NCBI GenBank assembly: GCA_002430125.1
Contig: DJBQ01000014.1
Coordinates: 10,024 to 33,291 of the forward strand
Length of the DNA: 23,268 nucleotides
Source: Rhodobacterales bacterium UBA5972
Lineage (GTDB): Bacteria; Pseudomonadota; Alphaproteobacteria; Rhodobacterales; Rhodobacteraceae
Direction of reading: 5' to 3'
Below are positions 1 to 7,809 of this stretch, piece after piece. The translations under genes and the position numbers were made by a program. Every line of letters begins with the position of its first letter. Positions within the stretch are counted from its first letter, which is position 1. The notes under the pieces were generated by a model. It did no database searches and was not told the DNA's origin. It worked only from the letters and a program-made list of their open reading frames with translations.

Positions 1-2
1 CC

Positions 3-911
3 TTAAGATTTCGCCAACTTCAGGCTTTTCACGCCATCGTTGAAACCGGCACCGTCACGGGTGCTGCTGTGCTGTTGGGGATTTCCCAGCCGGGTATTTC
101 GAACCTATTGGCCCAGCTTGAACATCAAACCCGTTTCAAGCTTTTTGAACGCGTCCGTGGCCGTCTGATCACCACGCCCGAAGCAAACATGCTGTACCAC
201 GAGATTGATACGGTGGTGCGCGGCCTTGATCACGTCAACCAGGCGGTGCTTGATTTGCAGAACAAACAGGCAGGCCAGTTGCAGGTGGCGTCACAACATT
301 CGATGTCCTTTGGTTTTATGCCCAAACTTATCTCACGGTTTGCCACGGATCGTCCGGATATGACTATCTCGTTTCAGTCGCAATATTCGTCAAAAATTCA
401 GGAATGGGTGCTTGCCGGTCTGTTCGAGATTGGCGTTTGCGAAATGCCGCTTGTCCATGACGCGCTGGACTTTCACCCGTTGCATGTTGAAACCTTGCTG
501 GCGATGCCCGAAGGCAGCCCGTTGGCGCAGCACGAATTTCTGACCCCGGAATTACTGGAGGACGTGCCTTTCATCGTCATGGGCCCGGATCACATGACCC
601 ATCGCCGCACCCGCGAGGCATTTCACAATGCGGGCATACCGCTCAGAACCCGCGTGCATTCGCATCTGTTCAAAAACCTTCTCAGCTTTGTGAAGGAAGG
701 TATGGGCGTTTCAATCCTTGACCGTTTTGTGTTGGATTTCGATTTTGAGGGTGGTTTCATCACACGTCCGTTTCGCCCGATCATCATGATGGACATGGCT
801 GTGATCACTTCGAAAACCCGCCCGATGTCGTCAATCGGGCAGGAGTTCCTGGAGTTGCTGATAACCGAACTGGCCCCCTATGCGTCACCCGATCACCCTT
901 GGCGTGCTTAG
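3..911 (+). CDS. LysR-family transcriptional regulator, 5' end outside window
   Basis: The frame is open from the first complete codon of the window and reads LRFRQLQAFHAIVETGTVTG before the first internal ATG at 69. That is the usual beginning of a LysR winged helix-turn-helix, so the true start lies a few codons upstream of base 1 and the ATG at 69 is not the start. The recognition helix region reads AAVLLGISQPGISNLLAQLE, followed by FKLFERVRGRLITTPEA, the standard LysR wing. The remaining ~210 residues form the periplasmic-binding-like effector domain (from about QAGQLQVASQHSMSFGFMP). The stop TAG at 909-911 sits 3 bp from the stop of the convergent TPP-enzyme gene. Its target is not clear: LysR regulators usually control a divergent neighbour, which here would be left of the window. 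Family assignment is firm; effector unknown. Confidence 0.93.
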   Translation, partial: LRFRQLQAFHAIVETGTVTGAAVLLGISQPGISNLLAQLEHQTRFKLFERVRGRLITTPEANMLYHEIDTVVRGLDHVNQAVLDLQNKQAGQLQVASQHSMSFGFMPKLISRFATDRPDMTISFQSQYSSKIQEWVLAGLFEIGVCEMPLVHDALDFHPLHVETLLAMPEGSPLAQHEFLTPELLEDVPFIVMGPDHMTHRRTREAFHNAGIPLRTRVHSHLFKNLLSFVKEGMGVSILDRFVLDFDFEGGFITRPFRPIIMMDMAVITSKTRPMSSIGQEFLELLITELAPYASPDHPWRA

Positions 912-914
912 CGC

Positions 915-2606
915 CTAACCCATCCAACGCCGCACCGGCGCGTTGCTTTCTTCCAGTGCTTGGGTAATCACATCAATCAGTGTCGGGCCATCATGCGCGA
1001 TTGCCTCCTTCAGAACCCGTTCAAGGTCGTCGGGGTTTTCCACCCTCCAGGATTTCACCCCGTAAGCCGTGGCTATCGCTGCATGATCCACACGGTTGAA
1101 ATCGACGTTGTAATATCGCGCGCCCTTATCGGCAAACTGGCTGGCCTTGATCCAACCAAAATTCGAATTCGAAAACACAATATAAGTGATCGGTGCACGG
1201 CTACGGCAAACGGTTTCAAGCTCGCCAACGGTAAATCCGAACGACCCGTCCCCCATCATCGCTACAACTTTCGAACTTGGGCGCCCGAACCACGCCCCCA
1301 AGGCTGCCGACATTGCATAACCTAACGCCCCATGCGCGCGGTTGGTGATGAAATAACGTCCCGGCAGTGGCAACTGGTAATAGGCTGAAAAATATGGGCA
1401 ACTGGTGCCGGGATCTGACAGGATTGTGGCGTCCGAGGGCAACACTTTCATCAAGGCGGCGATCACCCGTTCCGGGCGGATTGGGGTTTCTGAACTGCCC
1501 GCGAACCGGTTGAAGACCTCGAACTTGCGCCTTTTGATATCGGCGATTGCAGCCGCGCCTCCGAACTGACCGTCATCCTGGTCGCGGGCATCAAGCACTG
1601 CGTTTACCTGCTCAAGCGCAAGCCGCAGGTCACCGACCACGCCAACCTCGGTCTGATAGTTCGCACCGATCACCATCGGATCATTGTCAAAATGCACAAC
1701 CCGTGTTCCGGGTTTCGGGGCCTCCCATCTTGCTGTGGTCGTGGATCCGGCCCGCGCACCCATGAAGACAACCAGATCGGCTGCTTCCATCATTTCCCAA
1801 GTTTGATCAGTGCCACCGTTTGACCCTACTACACCAAGGCAATTCGGATGCGTTTCCGCAAGCGAACCTTGCCCCGAAATCGATGTTGCCACCGGTATAT
1901 CAAGCCGCCTTGCCAAGCGATCCAACTCGGCCATTGCACCGGCGATAACCACCCCACCGCCGCAAACAATCAGCGGGTTTTTTGCTGACAAGATCGCGTC
2001 AACCGCTGCCTCAGCGGCACCCGGTTCAGGAGCTTGTGGATAAGCAGGATAGCTTTGATGCTTAGGATCCGCCCAGATATCAGCCGGATCAACCGGGTCG
2101 TATTGAATATCATAAGGCAGGCCCAAATGTGCCGACCCCGCCCGTCCTGTGGTCATCGCGCGGAAGGCTGCGCGGACCATCCGGGGAATGTGGGCCGCCT
2201 GCTTGATCACCGTATTCCACTTGGTCAGCGGGCGCATCAGTGCCTCTTGATCCACTTCGGTCAAAGGGTATTTGCCGTAAGAGCCGACCGAAATATCGGT
2301 TGTGATCCCAAGCACCGCATAGGAACTTTCCGTCGCTTCGATCAACCCCGGCAGAATATAAGTCGCCCCGCCACCAGACGGCCCCTCGGCCACGCCGACA
2401 CGACCGGTTACCCGGCTGTATCCATCAGCCATATACGTCGCGCTGCGCTCATCCCTTGTCAGGACGTGGTTGATCTTGTGATCAAGCTTCAGCATCGCGT
2501 CGTAAAACGGCAGCGTAGTATCGCCGCACAGGCCGAAAATGTGCCGAACTCCCTGGGCTTCTAACATCCGCACCATGGCTTCTGCGCCGTTCAATTCGTT
2601 GGTCAT
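915..2606 (-). CDS. Thiamine-diphosphate-dependent enzyme, acetolactate synthase/decarboxylase-like
   Basis: The 563-residue protein has the three-domain layout of the acetolactate synthase large-subunit/benzoylformate decarboxylase superfamily. The N-terminal Pyr domain has the conserved glutamate (E53 in RDERSATYMADGYSR) that activates TPP. A central domain spans about 190-330 (CGGGVVIAGA, GARAGSTTT). The C-terminal PP domain has the TPP/Mg motif GDGSFGF at 452-458 ending in NSN at 480-482. A start at 2606 is supported by AAGG nine bases upstream. The product is cytosolic and should decarboxylate or ligate a 2-oxo acid, but the substrate cannot be read from sequence. No small regulatory (ilvN-like) subunit is adjacent, so a catabolic role is likelier than valine synthesis. 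The gene is divergent from a GntR regulator, and a double GTATAC palindrome lies 37-58 bp upstream of its start, so repression by that GntR is likely. Confidence 0.9.
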   Translation of the reverse strand: MTNELNGAEAMVRMLEAQGVRHIFGLCGDTTLPFYDAMLKLDHKINHVLTRDERSATYMADGYSRVTGRVGVAEGPSGGGATYILPGLIEATESSYAVLGITTDISVGSYGKYPLTEVDQEALMRPLTKWNTVIKQAAHIPRMVRAAFRAMTTGRAGSAHLGLPYDIQYDPVDPADIWADPKHQSYPAYPQAPEPGAAEAAVDAILSAKNPLIVCGGGVVIAGAMAELDRLARRLDIPVATSISGQGSLAETHPNCLGVVGSNGGTDQTWEMMEAADLVVFMGARAGSTTTARWEAPKPGTRVVHFDNDPMVIGANYQTEVGVVGDLRLALEQVNAVLDARDQDDGQFGGAAAIADIKRRKFEVFNRFAGSSETPIRPERVIAALMKVLPSDATILSDPGTSCPYFSAYYQLPLPGRYFITNRAHGALGYAMSAALGAWFGRPSSKVVAMMGDGSFGFTVGELETVCRSRAPITYIVFSNSNFGWIKASQFADKGARYYNVDFNRVDHAAIATAYGVKSWRVENPDDLERVLKEAIAHDGPTLIDVITQALEESNAPVRRWMG

Positions 2607-2642
2607 CTGTCACCGCCTTAGGGCCTTGCTTCAAGAAATATC

Positions 2643-2664
2643 GGGTATACAAAATTGTATACAG
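2643..2664. promoter_or_regulatory. Double GntR-type operator between TPP gene and gntR1
   Basis: Bases 2645-2662 read GTATACAAAATTGTATAC, a perfect inverted repeat with 8-bp arms and a 2-bp centre. It can also be read as two adjacent copies of a 10-bp palindrome of the TTGTATACAA type (2643-2652 and 2655-2664, each with one or two mismatches at the outer ends), 12 bp apart centre to centre. FCD-subfamily GntR proteins bind short palindromes of this kind. It lies in the 140-bp divergent region, close to the start of the TPP gene at 2606. The binding factor is inferred, not shown. Confidence 0.65.
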
Positions 2665-2746
2665 AAAGATATATAAAGTTGCGCACAAGTCAATCCGGCC
2701 CTACTATGAATAAAAATTCTCGCGTAATTCAGGTTGACTTGACCCG

Positions 2747-3439
2747 ATGGCCAAATCCGAAAGCAACGTTGACCGGATACATGAAAAACTGCGGCAGATG
2801 GCGGCGGATTTTGCATTCAAGCCAGATCAAAGAATAAACGAAACCGAACTGGCGATATCGCTTGATGCCAGCCGAACGCCGGTCCGCGAGGCACTTAACC
2901 GGCTGGTCGCCGAAGGTTTTCTGACATTTCAAAGCGGGCGCGGATTTTCGTGCCGGCCCTTAAGCCCGCAGCGGATTCTTGACCTTTACGAGGCGCGGGT
3001 CGCGATAGAATGCGAGGCTTTGCGCCTGTCCTGCGCCCGCGCCAAGGCTGAAGACATCGCCGCACTTGCAGAGTACTTGGACGGTATCGAACCAGAATAT
3101 GCCGCCTGCACGGATGTGAACGCCCTGCTGGCCATGGATGAAGGTTTCCATCTTGCACTTGCCGAACTTTCGCAAAACGCCGAATTAATGCGAATGCTAA
3201 AAAACCTCAACGACCGCATCCGTTATATTCGGATGATTGACCTCAGCCGGATGCGCCGCGGGGAAAACCAAGGCAATGCGTCGCCAATTTCGGCCCATCG
3301 AATAATTTTGAACGCGGTCTTAAAACGTGATGCTTTGCAGGCTGATATTGCCCTGCGTGGTCATATTGAACGACGCCGCGAAGAAGCAACAGAAGCCGTA
3401 CAAATCGCCTATTCACAGCTTTACGTGCCTGTGGACTAA
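2747..3439 (+). CDS. GntR-family (FCD subfamily) transcriptional regulator 1
   Basis: The product has 230 residues. The N-terminal winged helix (about residues 10-75) carries the GntR signature ETELAISLDASRTPVREALN followed by RLVAEGFLTFQSGRGFSCRPL. The helical FCD effector-binding domain covers about 85-215 and begins ILDLYEARVAIECEALRLS. The ATG at 2747 is the only plausible start, because an in-frame TGA lies at 2735-2737; its Shine-Dalgarno is weak. The gene is divergent from the TPP enzyme and followed after 21 bp by the racemase-like gene, with which it is probably co-transcribed. FCD regulators usually sense small carboxylic acids and repress neighbouring catabolic genes. The ligand is unknown. 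Confidence 0.94.
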   Translation: MAKSESNVDRIHEKLRQMAADFAFKPDQRINETELAISLDASRTPVREALNRLVAEGFLTFQSGRGFSCRPLSPQRILDLYEARVAIECEALRLSCARAKAEDIAALAEYLDGIEPEYAACTDVNALLAMDEGFHLALAELSQNAELMRMLKNLNDRIRYIRMIDLSRMRRGENQGNASPISAHRIILNAVLKRDALQADIALRGHIERRREEATEAVQIAYSQLYVPVD

Positions 3440-3460
3440 GTAAAACTGAAAGGAAACGAT

Positions 3461-4195
3461 ATGCAGTATGGTGGCAAAACCGTCTATGGCGCCTCGGTTG
3501 GTATCCTCATGCTGGAAACCCAGTTTCCCCGGATTTACGGCGATATCGGCAACGCCCAAACCTGGCCGTTTCCCGTGCAATACCGCGTGGTGCGCGGGGC
3601 GACGCCAGACAAGGTCGTGCGCAATGACCCGACGAAATTGATTGCTCAATTTATCGAGGCTGGGCAAGATCTGGTGCGGATGGGCTGTGATGGGATCACC
3701 ACCAATTGCGGGTTTCTTTCGTTGATCCAGGATGAAATCAAGCAGGCATTGAACGTACCTGTCGCCACGTCGTCCCTGATGCAGGTGCCTATGGTTCAGG
3801 CGCTGTTACCAAAGGGAAAGCGCGTCGGGGTGCTGACAATTTCCAAGACCAGTCTGACCCAAGCGCATCTTGCTGCGGCCGGTGCGCCGCTTGATACGCC
3901 AATCATCGGTACAGACAATGGGCGATGTTTTACGCGGGATATTCTGGGCGACGCCGCATCAATTGACTTCGCTGAATGTCGCCTTGATCTGTTAGACGCT
4001 GCGCGCGAAATGACAGAAACCCATCCGGATGTTGGTGCCATAGTGCTGGAATGCACGAACATGGTTCCCTATGCCAAGGACATCCGAAAACTGACTGGCC
4101 TTCCGGTGTTTTCGATCTTCAGTTTCGTTACGTGGTTTCAGGCGAGCCTTCAGCCAATCGGCTTTCCATTAGAACTGGATGATCCCCGATACTAA
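3461..4195 (+). CDS. Asp/Glu racemase-superfamily protein (maleate isomerase/arylmalonate decarboxylase-like)
   Basis: The 244-residue cytosolic protein belongs to the Asp/Glu/hydantoin racemase superfamily, whose members racemise amino acids, isomerise maleate or decarboxylate arylmalonates using one or two active-site cysteines. Both cysteine positions are filled here: C83 in the TTNCGFL loop and C198 in the LECTNM loop. Having both argues for a racemase or isomerase rather than arylmalonate decarboxylase, which keeps only one. SVGILMLETQFPRIYGD at 12-28 is the typical first strand and loop. The start is supported by GAAAGGAA upstream of the ATG at 3461. It lies 21 bp behind gntR1 and is probably its operon partner. 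Substrate unknown; with the TPP enzyme next door a carboxylic-acid substrate is a reasonable inference. Confidence 0.87.
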   Translation: MQYGGKTVYGASVGILMLETQFPRIYGDIGNAQTWPFPVQYRVVRGATPDKVVRNDPTKLIAQFIEAGQDLVRMGCDGITTNCGFLSLIQDEIKQALNVPVATSSLMQVPMVQALLPKGKRVGVLTISKTSLTQAHLAAAGAPLDTPIIGTDNGRCFTRDILGDAASIDFAECRLDLLDAAREMTETHPDVGAIVLECTNMVPYAKDIRKLTGLPVFSIFSFVTWFQASLQPIGFPLELDDPRY

Positions 4196-4355
4196 TGCAG
4201 CTGTCAGGGCGCGTCGTTCCTTTGCCTTCTGCGAATTCAGTAAATCGCAGTGGATGCATTTTGACATTCTGTCGGTATTTGCCAGACCTCTTCAATCAAT
4301 GCGAAATTCAACACCGCGTACCTAAGCAAAGGCTCCTGCATCTAGGGCCTTCTGT

Positions 4356-4365
4356 TTGTATACAA
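4356..4365. promoter_or_regulatory. GntR-type operator copy upstream of gntR2 (distal)
   Basis: A perfect TTGTATACAA palindrome, 95 bp upstream of the gntR2 ATG at 4461. It is the same motif as at 2643-2664. The surrounding 265-bp gap (4196-4460) holds no convincing gene; besides this motif and its partner at 4418-4427 it is AT-rich in its second half, consistent with a promoter. Confidence 0.6.
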
Positions 4366-4417
4366 TTTTGGCCAATATTTTCATATTTTCGCTGGCATCT
4401 TCCAGATATCCGGATAA

Positions 4418-4427
4418 TTGTATACGA
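4418..4427. promoter_or_regulatory. GntR-type operator copy upstream of gntR2 (proximal)
   Basis: TTGTATACGA, one mismatch from the TTGTATACAA palindrome, 33 bp before the gntR2 start codon. Its centre lies 62 bp from the distal copy, close to six helical turns, so both could be bound on one DNA face. Autoregulation of gntR2 is the simplest reading; binding is inferred. Confidence 0.55.
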
Positions 4428-4460
4428 AATTACGGGCCGAGGCTTTGAAGGATTCGAATA

Positions 4461-5195
4461 ATGCCGCTCAGAAAAGGGAAAAACCATTCCCTGACCGCGA
4501 AATTAGAACTGCGCGATATGATTCTGAACGGGATTCTTCCGGCTGGTGAACGGCTTTACGAAACCTTGATTTCAGAACGGATTGGAATATCCCGCACACC
4601 GCTGCGCGAGGCGTTGGGGGCTCTGGAAAATGAAGGCTTGCTGGAAAGGCTGCCCACAGGCGGATATTCGGTGCGTACGTTTTCATTTGAAGATGTGGCG
4701 GACGCGATTGAAATCCGTGGTCTGTTGGAAGGTGCTGCCGCCCGAAAGGCAGCCGAGCGCGGTACTGATCCGGTAAAGCTGCAGGAAATGCGCGAAATTT
4801 TGACTGCCCTTGACCAAGTCGTTGTGATTGGATCCGCCGAGTTCGATCTTGCTGCCTATACCGAGCTTAACGCAAAGTTTCATGCTTGTTTGGGAGAGCT
4901 TGCAGGCGGGCAAACGTTGTTGCGCGAGCTGGAACGCGCCAACCGCCTGCCTTTTGCATCGCCCAGCGCTTTTCTTGATGCGCAATCCGTTTTGCAGGAA
5001 TTCAAGCAATCCATGATCGTCGCGCAATCGCAACACCGCGATTTGCTTGAGGCGATAGAAGATGGAGAAGGCGCGCGGGCCGAATTTATCGCCCGCGAAC
5101 ATGCCCGTTTGGCGCTGAAAAATCTGAAACACGTCATGAAACACGACCGGAGTCTCATGGAAAAAGTCCCCGGTCTTTCGCTTGTGGCTGGTTGA
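4461..5195 (+). CDS. GntR-family (FCD subfamily) transcriptional regulator 2
   Basis: The product has 244 residues. The winged helix spans about 8-75, with the GntR signature ETLISERIGISRTPLREALG, then LENEGLLERLPTGGYSVRTF. The FCD domain starts at DVADAIEIRGLLEGAAARKAAE (about residue 78). The start at 4461 has GAAGGA nine bases upstream. It is followed by the O-demethylase gene after 33 bp and probably controls it and the transporter behind it. It is not a close copy of gntR1 by eye, yet the same palindrome lies upstream of both. Effector unknown. Confidence 0.94.
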   Translation: MPLRKGKNHSLTAKLELRDMILNGILPAGERLYETLISERIGISRTPLREALGALENEGLLERLPTGGYSVRTFSFEDVADAIEIRGLLEGAAARKAAERGTDPVKLQEMREILTALDQVVVIGSAEFDLAAYTELNAKFHACLGELAGGQTLLRELERANRLPFASPSAFLDAQSVLQEFKQSMIVAQSQHRDLLEAIEDGEGARAEFIAREHARLALKNLKHVMKHDRSLMEKVPGLSLVAG

Positions 5196-5228
5196 TCCAG
5201 CCAAATTATCTACTGAAAGGAAACTCAA

Positions 5229-6632
5229 ATGTCTAAATCAAGTTTGCAAAGCGCCATGGATGCCGCCAAAAACCCGGTACAAATGCTGCGCAATTCCAAG
5301 ATCGGTATGTATGTTTATCCGGTCGTCGCCCCTGAATTCACCAACTGGCGGTCCGAGCAAGCGGCGTGGCGCAACAGTGTCGTTCTTTATGATCAGTCGC
5401 ATCACATGGACGAACTGACAGTCGAAGGTCCGGATGCCGAGGCGTTCCTGTCGCATGTTGGTATCAACAGCTTCACGAATTTCACCACAGATTTGGCCAA
5501 GCATTTTGTACCGGTTACACCAGCCGGCCACGTTGTCGGGGACATGATCATTTTCCGCGAGCGTGAGGATAAGTTTGTGCTGGTGGGCCGTGCGCCAACT
5601 GCAAACTGGACGAAATTTCAGGCAGCCATTGGCAACTGGAAAATTCGTGTGTTCCACGATCCGCGGTCCGACAGCCGCCCTGATGGCAAGGCGGTTTTCC
5701 GCACCCATTACCGTTTTCAGATCCAAGGCCCGGATGCCGATAAGATATTCGAGAAAATCAACGGTGGGCCAGTTCCTGAGGTTAAGTTTTTCCATGTGGC
5801 GACGATCAATGTTGGGTCACGCAGGGTGCAAGCGTTGCGTCATGGTATGGCAGGTGCGCCCGGTCTGGAAATCTGGGGGCCTTATGCTGACAAGCATTAC
5901 ATCCAGTCCACAATCCAGCAAGCTGCGCGCGATGTGGGGGTTGATATGCACCTTGTCGGCAGCCGCGCCTATTCCACCAACACGCTTGAATCCGGTTGGA
6001 TTCCATCGCCATTGCCGGGCATCTATACCGGTGACGGCATGATGGCGGATTACCGCGATTGGTTGGGCGCAGATGCCTACGAGGCCGTCGGCTCGATCGG
6101 CGGGTCATTCGTTTCGGACAATATTGCCGACTATTACGTCAACCCGTTCGAGCTGGGCTATGGCTTTTACATCGGCTGGAAGAAGGACGACTTCATCGGC
6201 AAAGACGCTTTGGCTGCGATGAAAGGTGGCAACAACCGCAAGAAGGTCACCTTTGAATGGAACCGCGAGGATGTGCTGAAAGTTATCGCCTCGGGCTTTG
6301 AGCAGGGTACACCCTATAAATGGATCGACTTCCCGCAGCCGAATTATGCGTCGTCAAGCGCTGACATGGTCATGCATGGCGACAAAATGGTCGGAATGTC
6401 GATGTTCAACGGCTACAGTTATAACGAACGCTGCATGCTATCGCTGGGCGTCGTCGATGCCAGTGTTGCCGTGAACGATGTTCTGACACTTGTTTGGGGT
6501 GAACCGGAAACCACCGGTAAAACCTCGACCGAGCCGCACAAACAAGCGGAAATTCGGGTGCGGGTTGCGCCGACACCTTATGCCGCCGAAGCCCGCCAAA
6601 ACTATGCGGATAGCTGGCGCAGTAATTCCTGA
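5229..6632 (+). CDS. LigM/DesA-like tetrahydrofolate-dependent O-demethylase (GcvT/aminomethyltransferase fold)
   Basis: The 467 residues match the length of Sphingobium LigM (about 471), which moves the methyl group of vanillate or 3-O-methylgallate to tetrahydrofolate. Long blocks agree with what I recall of LigM: MLRNSKIGMYVYPVVAPEF near the N-terminus, VGRAPTANW (R121), RHGMAGAPGLEIWGPY, GSRAYSTNTLESGWIPSPLP (Y248, W257), IGGSFVSDNIADYYVNPFE, and GMSMFNGYSYNERCMLSLG with EPHKQ near the end. R121 and Y248 fall where, from memory of the published work, LigM has its substrate-binding Arg122 and key Tyr247. The start is supported by GAAAGGAA upstream. The gene follows gntR2 and precedes the TRAP fusion gene. 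A methoxylated or other methyl-bearing carboxylate is the likely substrate; DMSP demethylase DmdA is a more distant relative. No folate-recycling gene (metF, ligH, purU) is adjacent. Confidence 0.87.
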   Translation: MSKSSLQSAMDAAKNPVQMLRNSKIGMYVYPVVAPEFTNWRSEQAAWRNSVVLYDQSHHMDELTVEGPDAEAFLSHVGINSFTNFTTDLAKHFVPVTPAGHVVGDMIIFREREDKFVLVGRAPTANWTKFQAAIGNWKIRVFHDPRSDSRPDGKAVFRTHYRFQIQGPDADKIFEKINGGPVPEVKFFHVATINVGSRRVQALRHGMAGAPGLEIWGPYADKHYIQSTIQQAARDVGVDMHLVGSRAYSTNTLESGWIPSPLPGIYTGDGMMADYRDWLGADAYEAVGSIGGSFVSDNIADYYVNPFELGYGFYIGWKKDDFIGKDALAAMKGGNNRKKVTFEWNREDVLKVIASGFEQGTPYKWIDFPQPNYASSSADMVMHGDKMVGMSMFNGYSYNERCMLSLGVVDASVAVNDVLTLVWGEPETTGKTSTEPHKQAEIRVRVAPTPYAAEARQNYADSWRSNS

Positions 6633-6732
6633 CCGGATAAGGTCAGATAAAGACTGTTCCGTGCGGGGGTAAATCTCCGCGCGGATCCAGCAAAGACAGG
6701 CACCACCTCTCACCATTCCTTGGGAGGGAACC

Positions 6733-7809
6733 ATGAAACTTACGACCAAAATAATGGCGGCAACTGCTGTCGCAATCGGCCTGTCCGCTCAGGCTTTTGC
6801 GGAAGAACTGAAATTCGCGTCCTTCGTGCCGCCGTTTCACACGGTGACGGCTTCGATGATCGATAAACTTGGCGCCGATCTTGCGGCGGCAACTGGTGGC
6901 GCGCTGACCATCCGGAACTATCCCGGCGGAGAGTTGGGCAAAGGTCCGGTTGAACAGTATGTGCGCGCGCTGCAAGGCGTTGCAGACATGAGCTGGGGTT
7001 TGCAGGGATACACCTCGTCGCAATTCCCCAAATCCATGGTCATCGAACTGCCGGGCGTTGTTAACGCAGGCATGTTCATCCTGACAATCACTGCCCTGTG
7101 TTGGTGGCGCGAAGATTTTGGCCCGGCCGGACCGCGAACCACAATGATCGAGAAACTGCGTGCTTTTGCCGGTGCGACACCAATCGTCGGCGTGATTTTC
7201 CTGTCTATCGGCGGCATTTACGGCGGTATCTTTTCCCCGGTCGAGGCCGCGGCGGTCGGTGCAGGCGCGGTTGTTCTGATCGGGTTTGTTGGGCGCACAT
7301 TGTCACTTGCTGCCCTTTGGTCGGCGGCACGCGATTCCGTCGTGACCACTGCAACTGTCATGCTGATTCTGATCGCGGCCCACATGATCAACCCGTTTCT
7401 GGCGCTCAGCCACATCCCTGATGCGGTTGGCGATCTTCTTGGTATGTTGAACCTTTCGGTCTATGGCACCTTCGGCGTGATCTTGTTGATCTACCTTGTG
7501 CTTGGATGCTTTCTCGAGGGATTTGCGATGCTTGTGCTGACCTTGCCAATCTTTTTCCCGATCATAACGTCCTTGGGGATCGATCCGATCTGGTTTGGCG
7601 TTTTGGTCGTGTTGACCCTTGAAATGGGGCTGATTTCACCGCCCGTTGGCATCAATGTGTTTATCGTAAAATCTGTGGCCCCGAATGTGCCGCTTGGCCA
7701 GATATTTCAGGGTGTGCTGCCATTCTGGGCAATGATGATCGTTGCTCTTGGATTGCTGGTCGCATTCCCGCAGATCGCCTTGATCCTTCCAAACACGATG
7801 TTTGACTAA
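6733..7809 (+). CDS. In-frame chimera: TRAP binding protein DctP (N-term) joined to TRAP permease DctM (C-term)
   Basis: The 358-residue frame has two unrelated halves. Residues 1-23 are a signal peptide (cleavage after AFA, before EELKFAS). Residues 24 to about 106 read as the first lobe of a DctP-type periplasmic solute-binding protein (SFVPPFHTVTASMIDKLG, GGALTIRNYPGGELG, QGYTSSQFPKSMVIELPG). From about residue 110 the sequence is hydrophobic and reads as the C-terminal half of a DctM/TRAP-T large permease: GGIYGGIFSPVEAAAVGA, LGCFLEGFAMLVLTLPIFFPI and LEMGLISPPVGINVFIVKS. The rest of dctP, all of dctQ and the first half of dctM are absent; normal lengths are about 330, 160-200 and 430 residues. 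The start is supported by a strong GGGAGGG. A working TRAP transporter is unlikely. This is probably a deletion product whose frame survived, or an assembly chimera. It overlaps the convergent amidohydrolase gene by 4 bp. Confidence 0.85.
   Translation: MKLTTKIMAATAVAIGLSAQAFAEELKFASFVPPFHTVTASMIDKLGADLAAATGGALTIRNYPGGELGKGPVEQYVRALQGVADMSWGLQGYTSSQFPKSMVIELPGVVNAGMFILTITALCWWREDFGPAGPRTTMIEKLRAFAGATPIVGVIFLSIGGIYGGIFSPVEAAAVGAGAVVLIGFVGRTLSLAALWSAARDSVVTTATVMLILIAAHMINPFLALSHIPDAVGDLLGMLNLSVYGTFGVILLIYLVLGCFLEGFAMLVLTLPIFFPIITSLGIDPIWFGVLVVLTLEMGLISPPVGINVFIVKSVAPNVPLGQIFQGVLPFWAMMIVALGLLVAFPQIALILPNTMFD

Noticed and set aside
4195..4461. 88-codon plus-strand frame between the racemase-like gene and gntR2
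   Set aside because: No recognisable domain, no ribosome binding site, overlaps the stop region of the racemase gene and the GntR operators; read as intergenic.
6633..6732. GC-rich leader before the TRAP fusion gene considered as a riboswitch
   Set aside because: Only a loose hairpin near 6661-6682; no known riboswitch core recognised in 100 bases.
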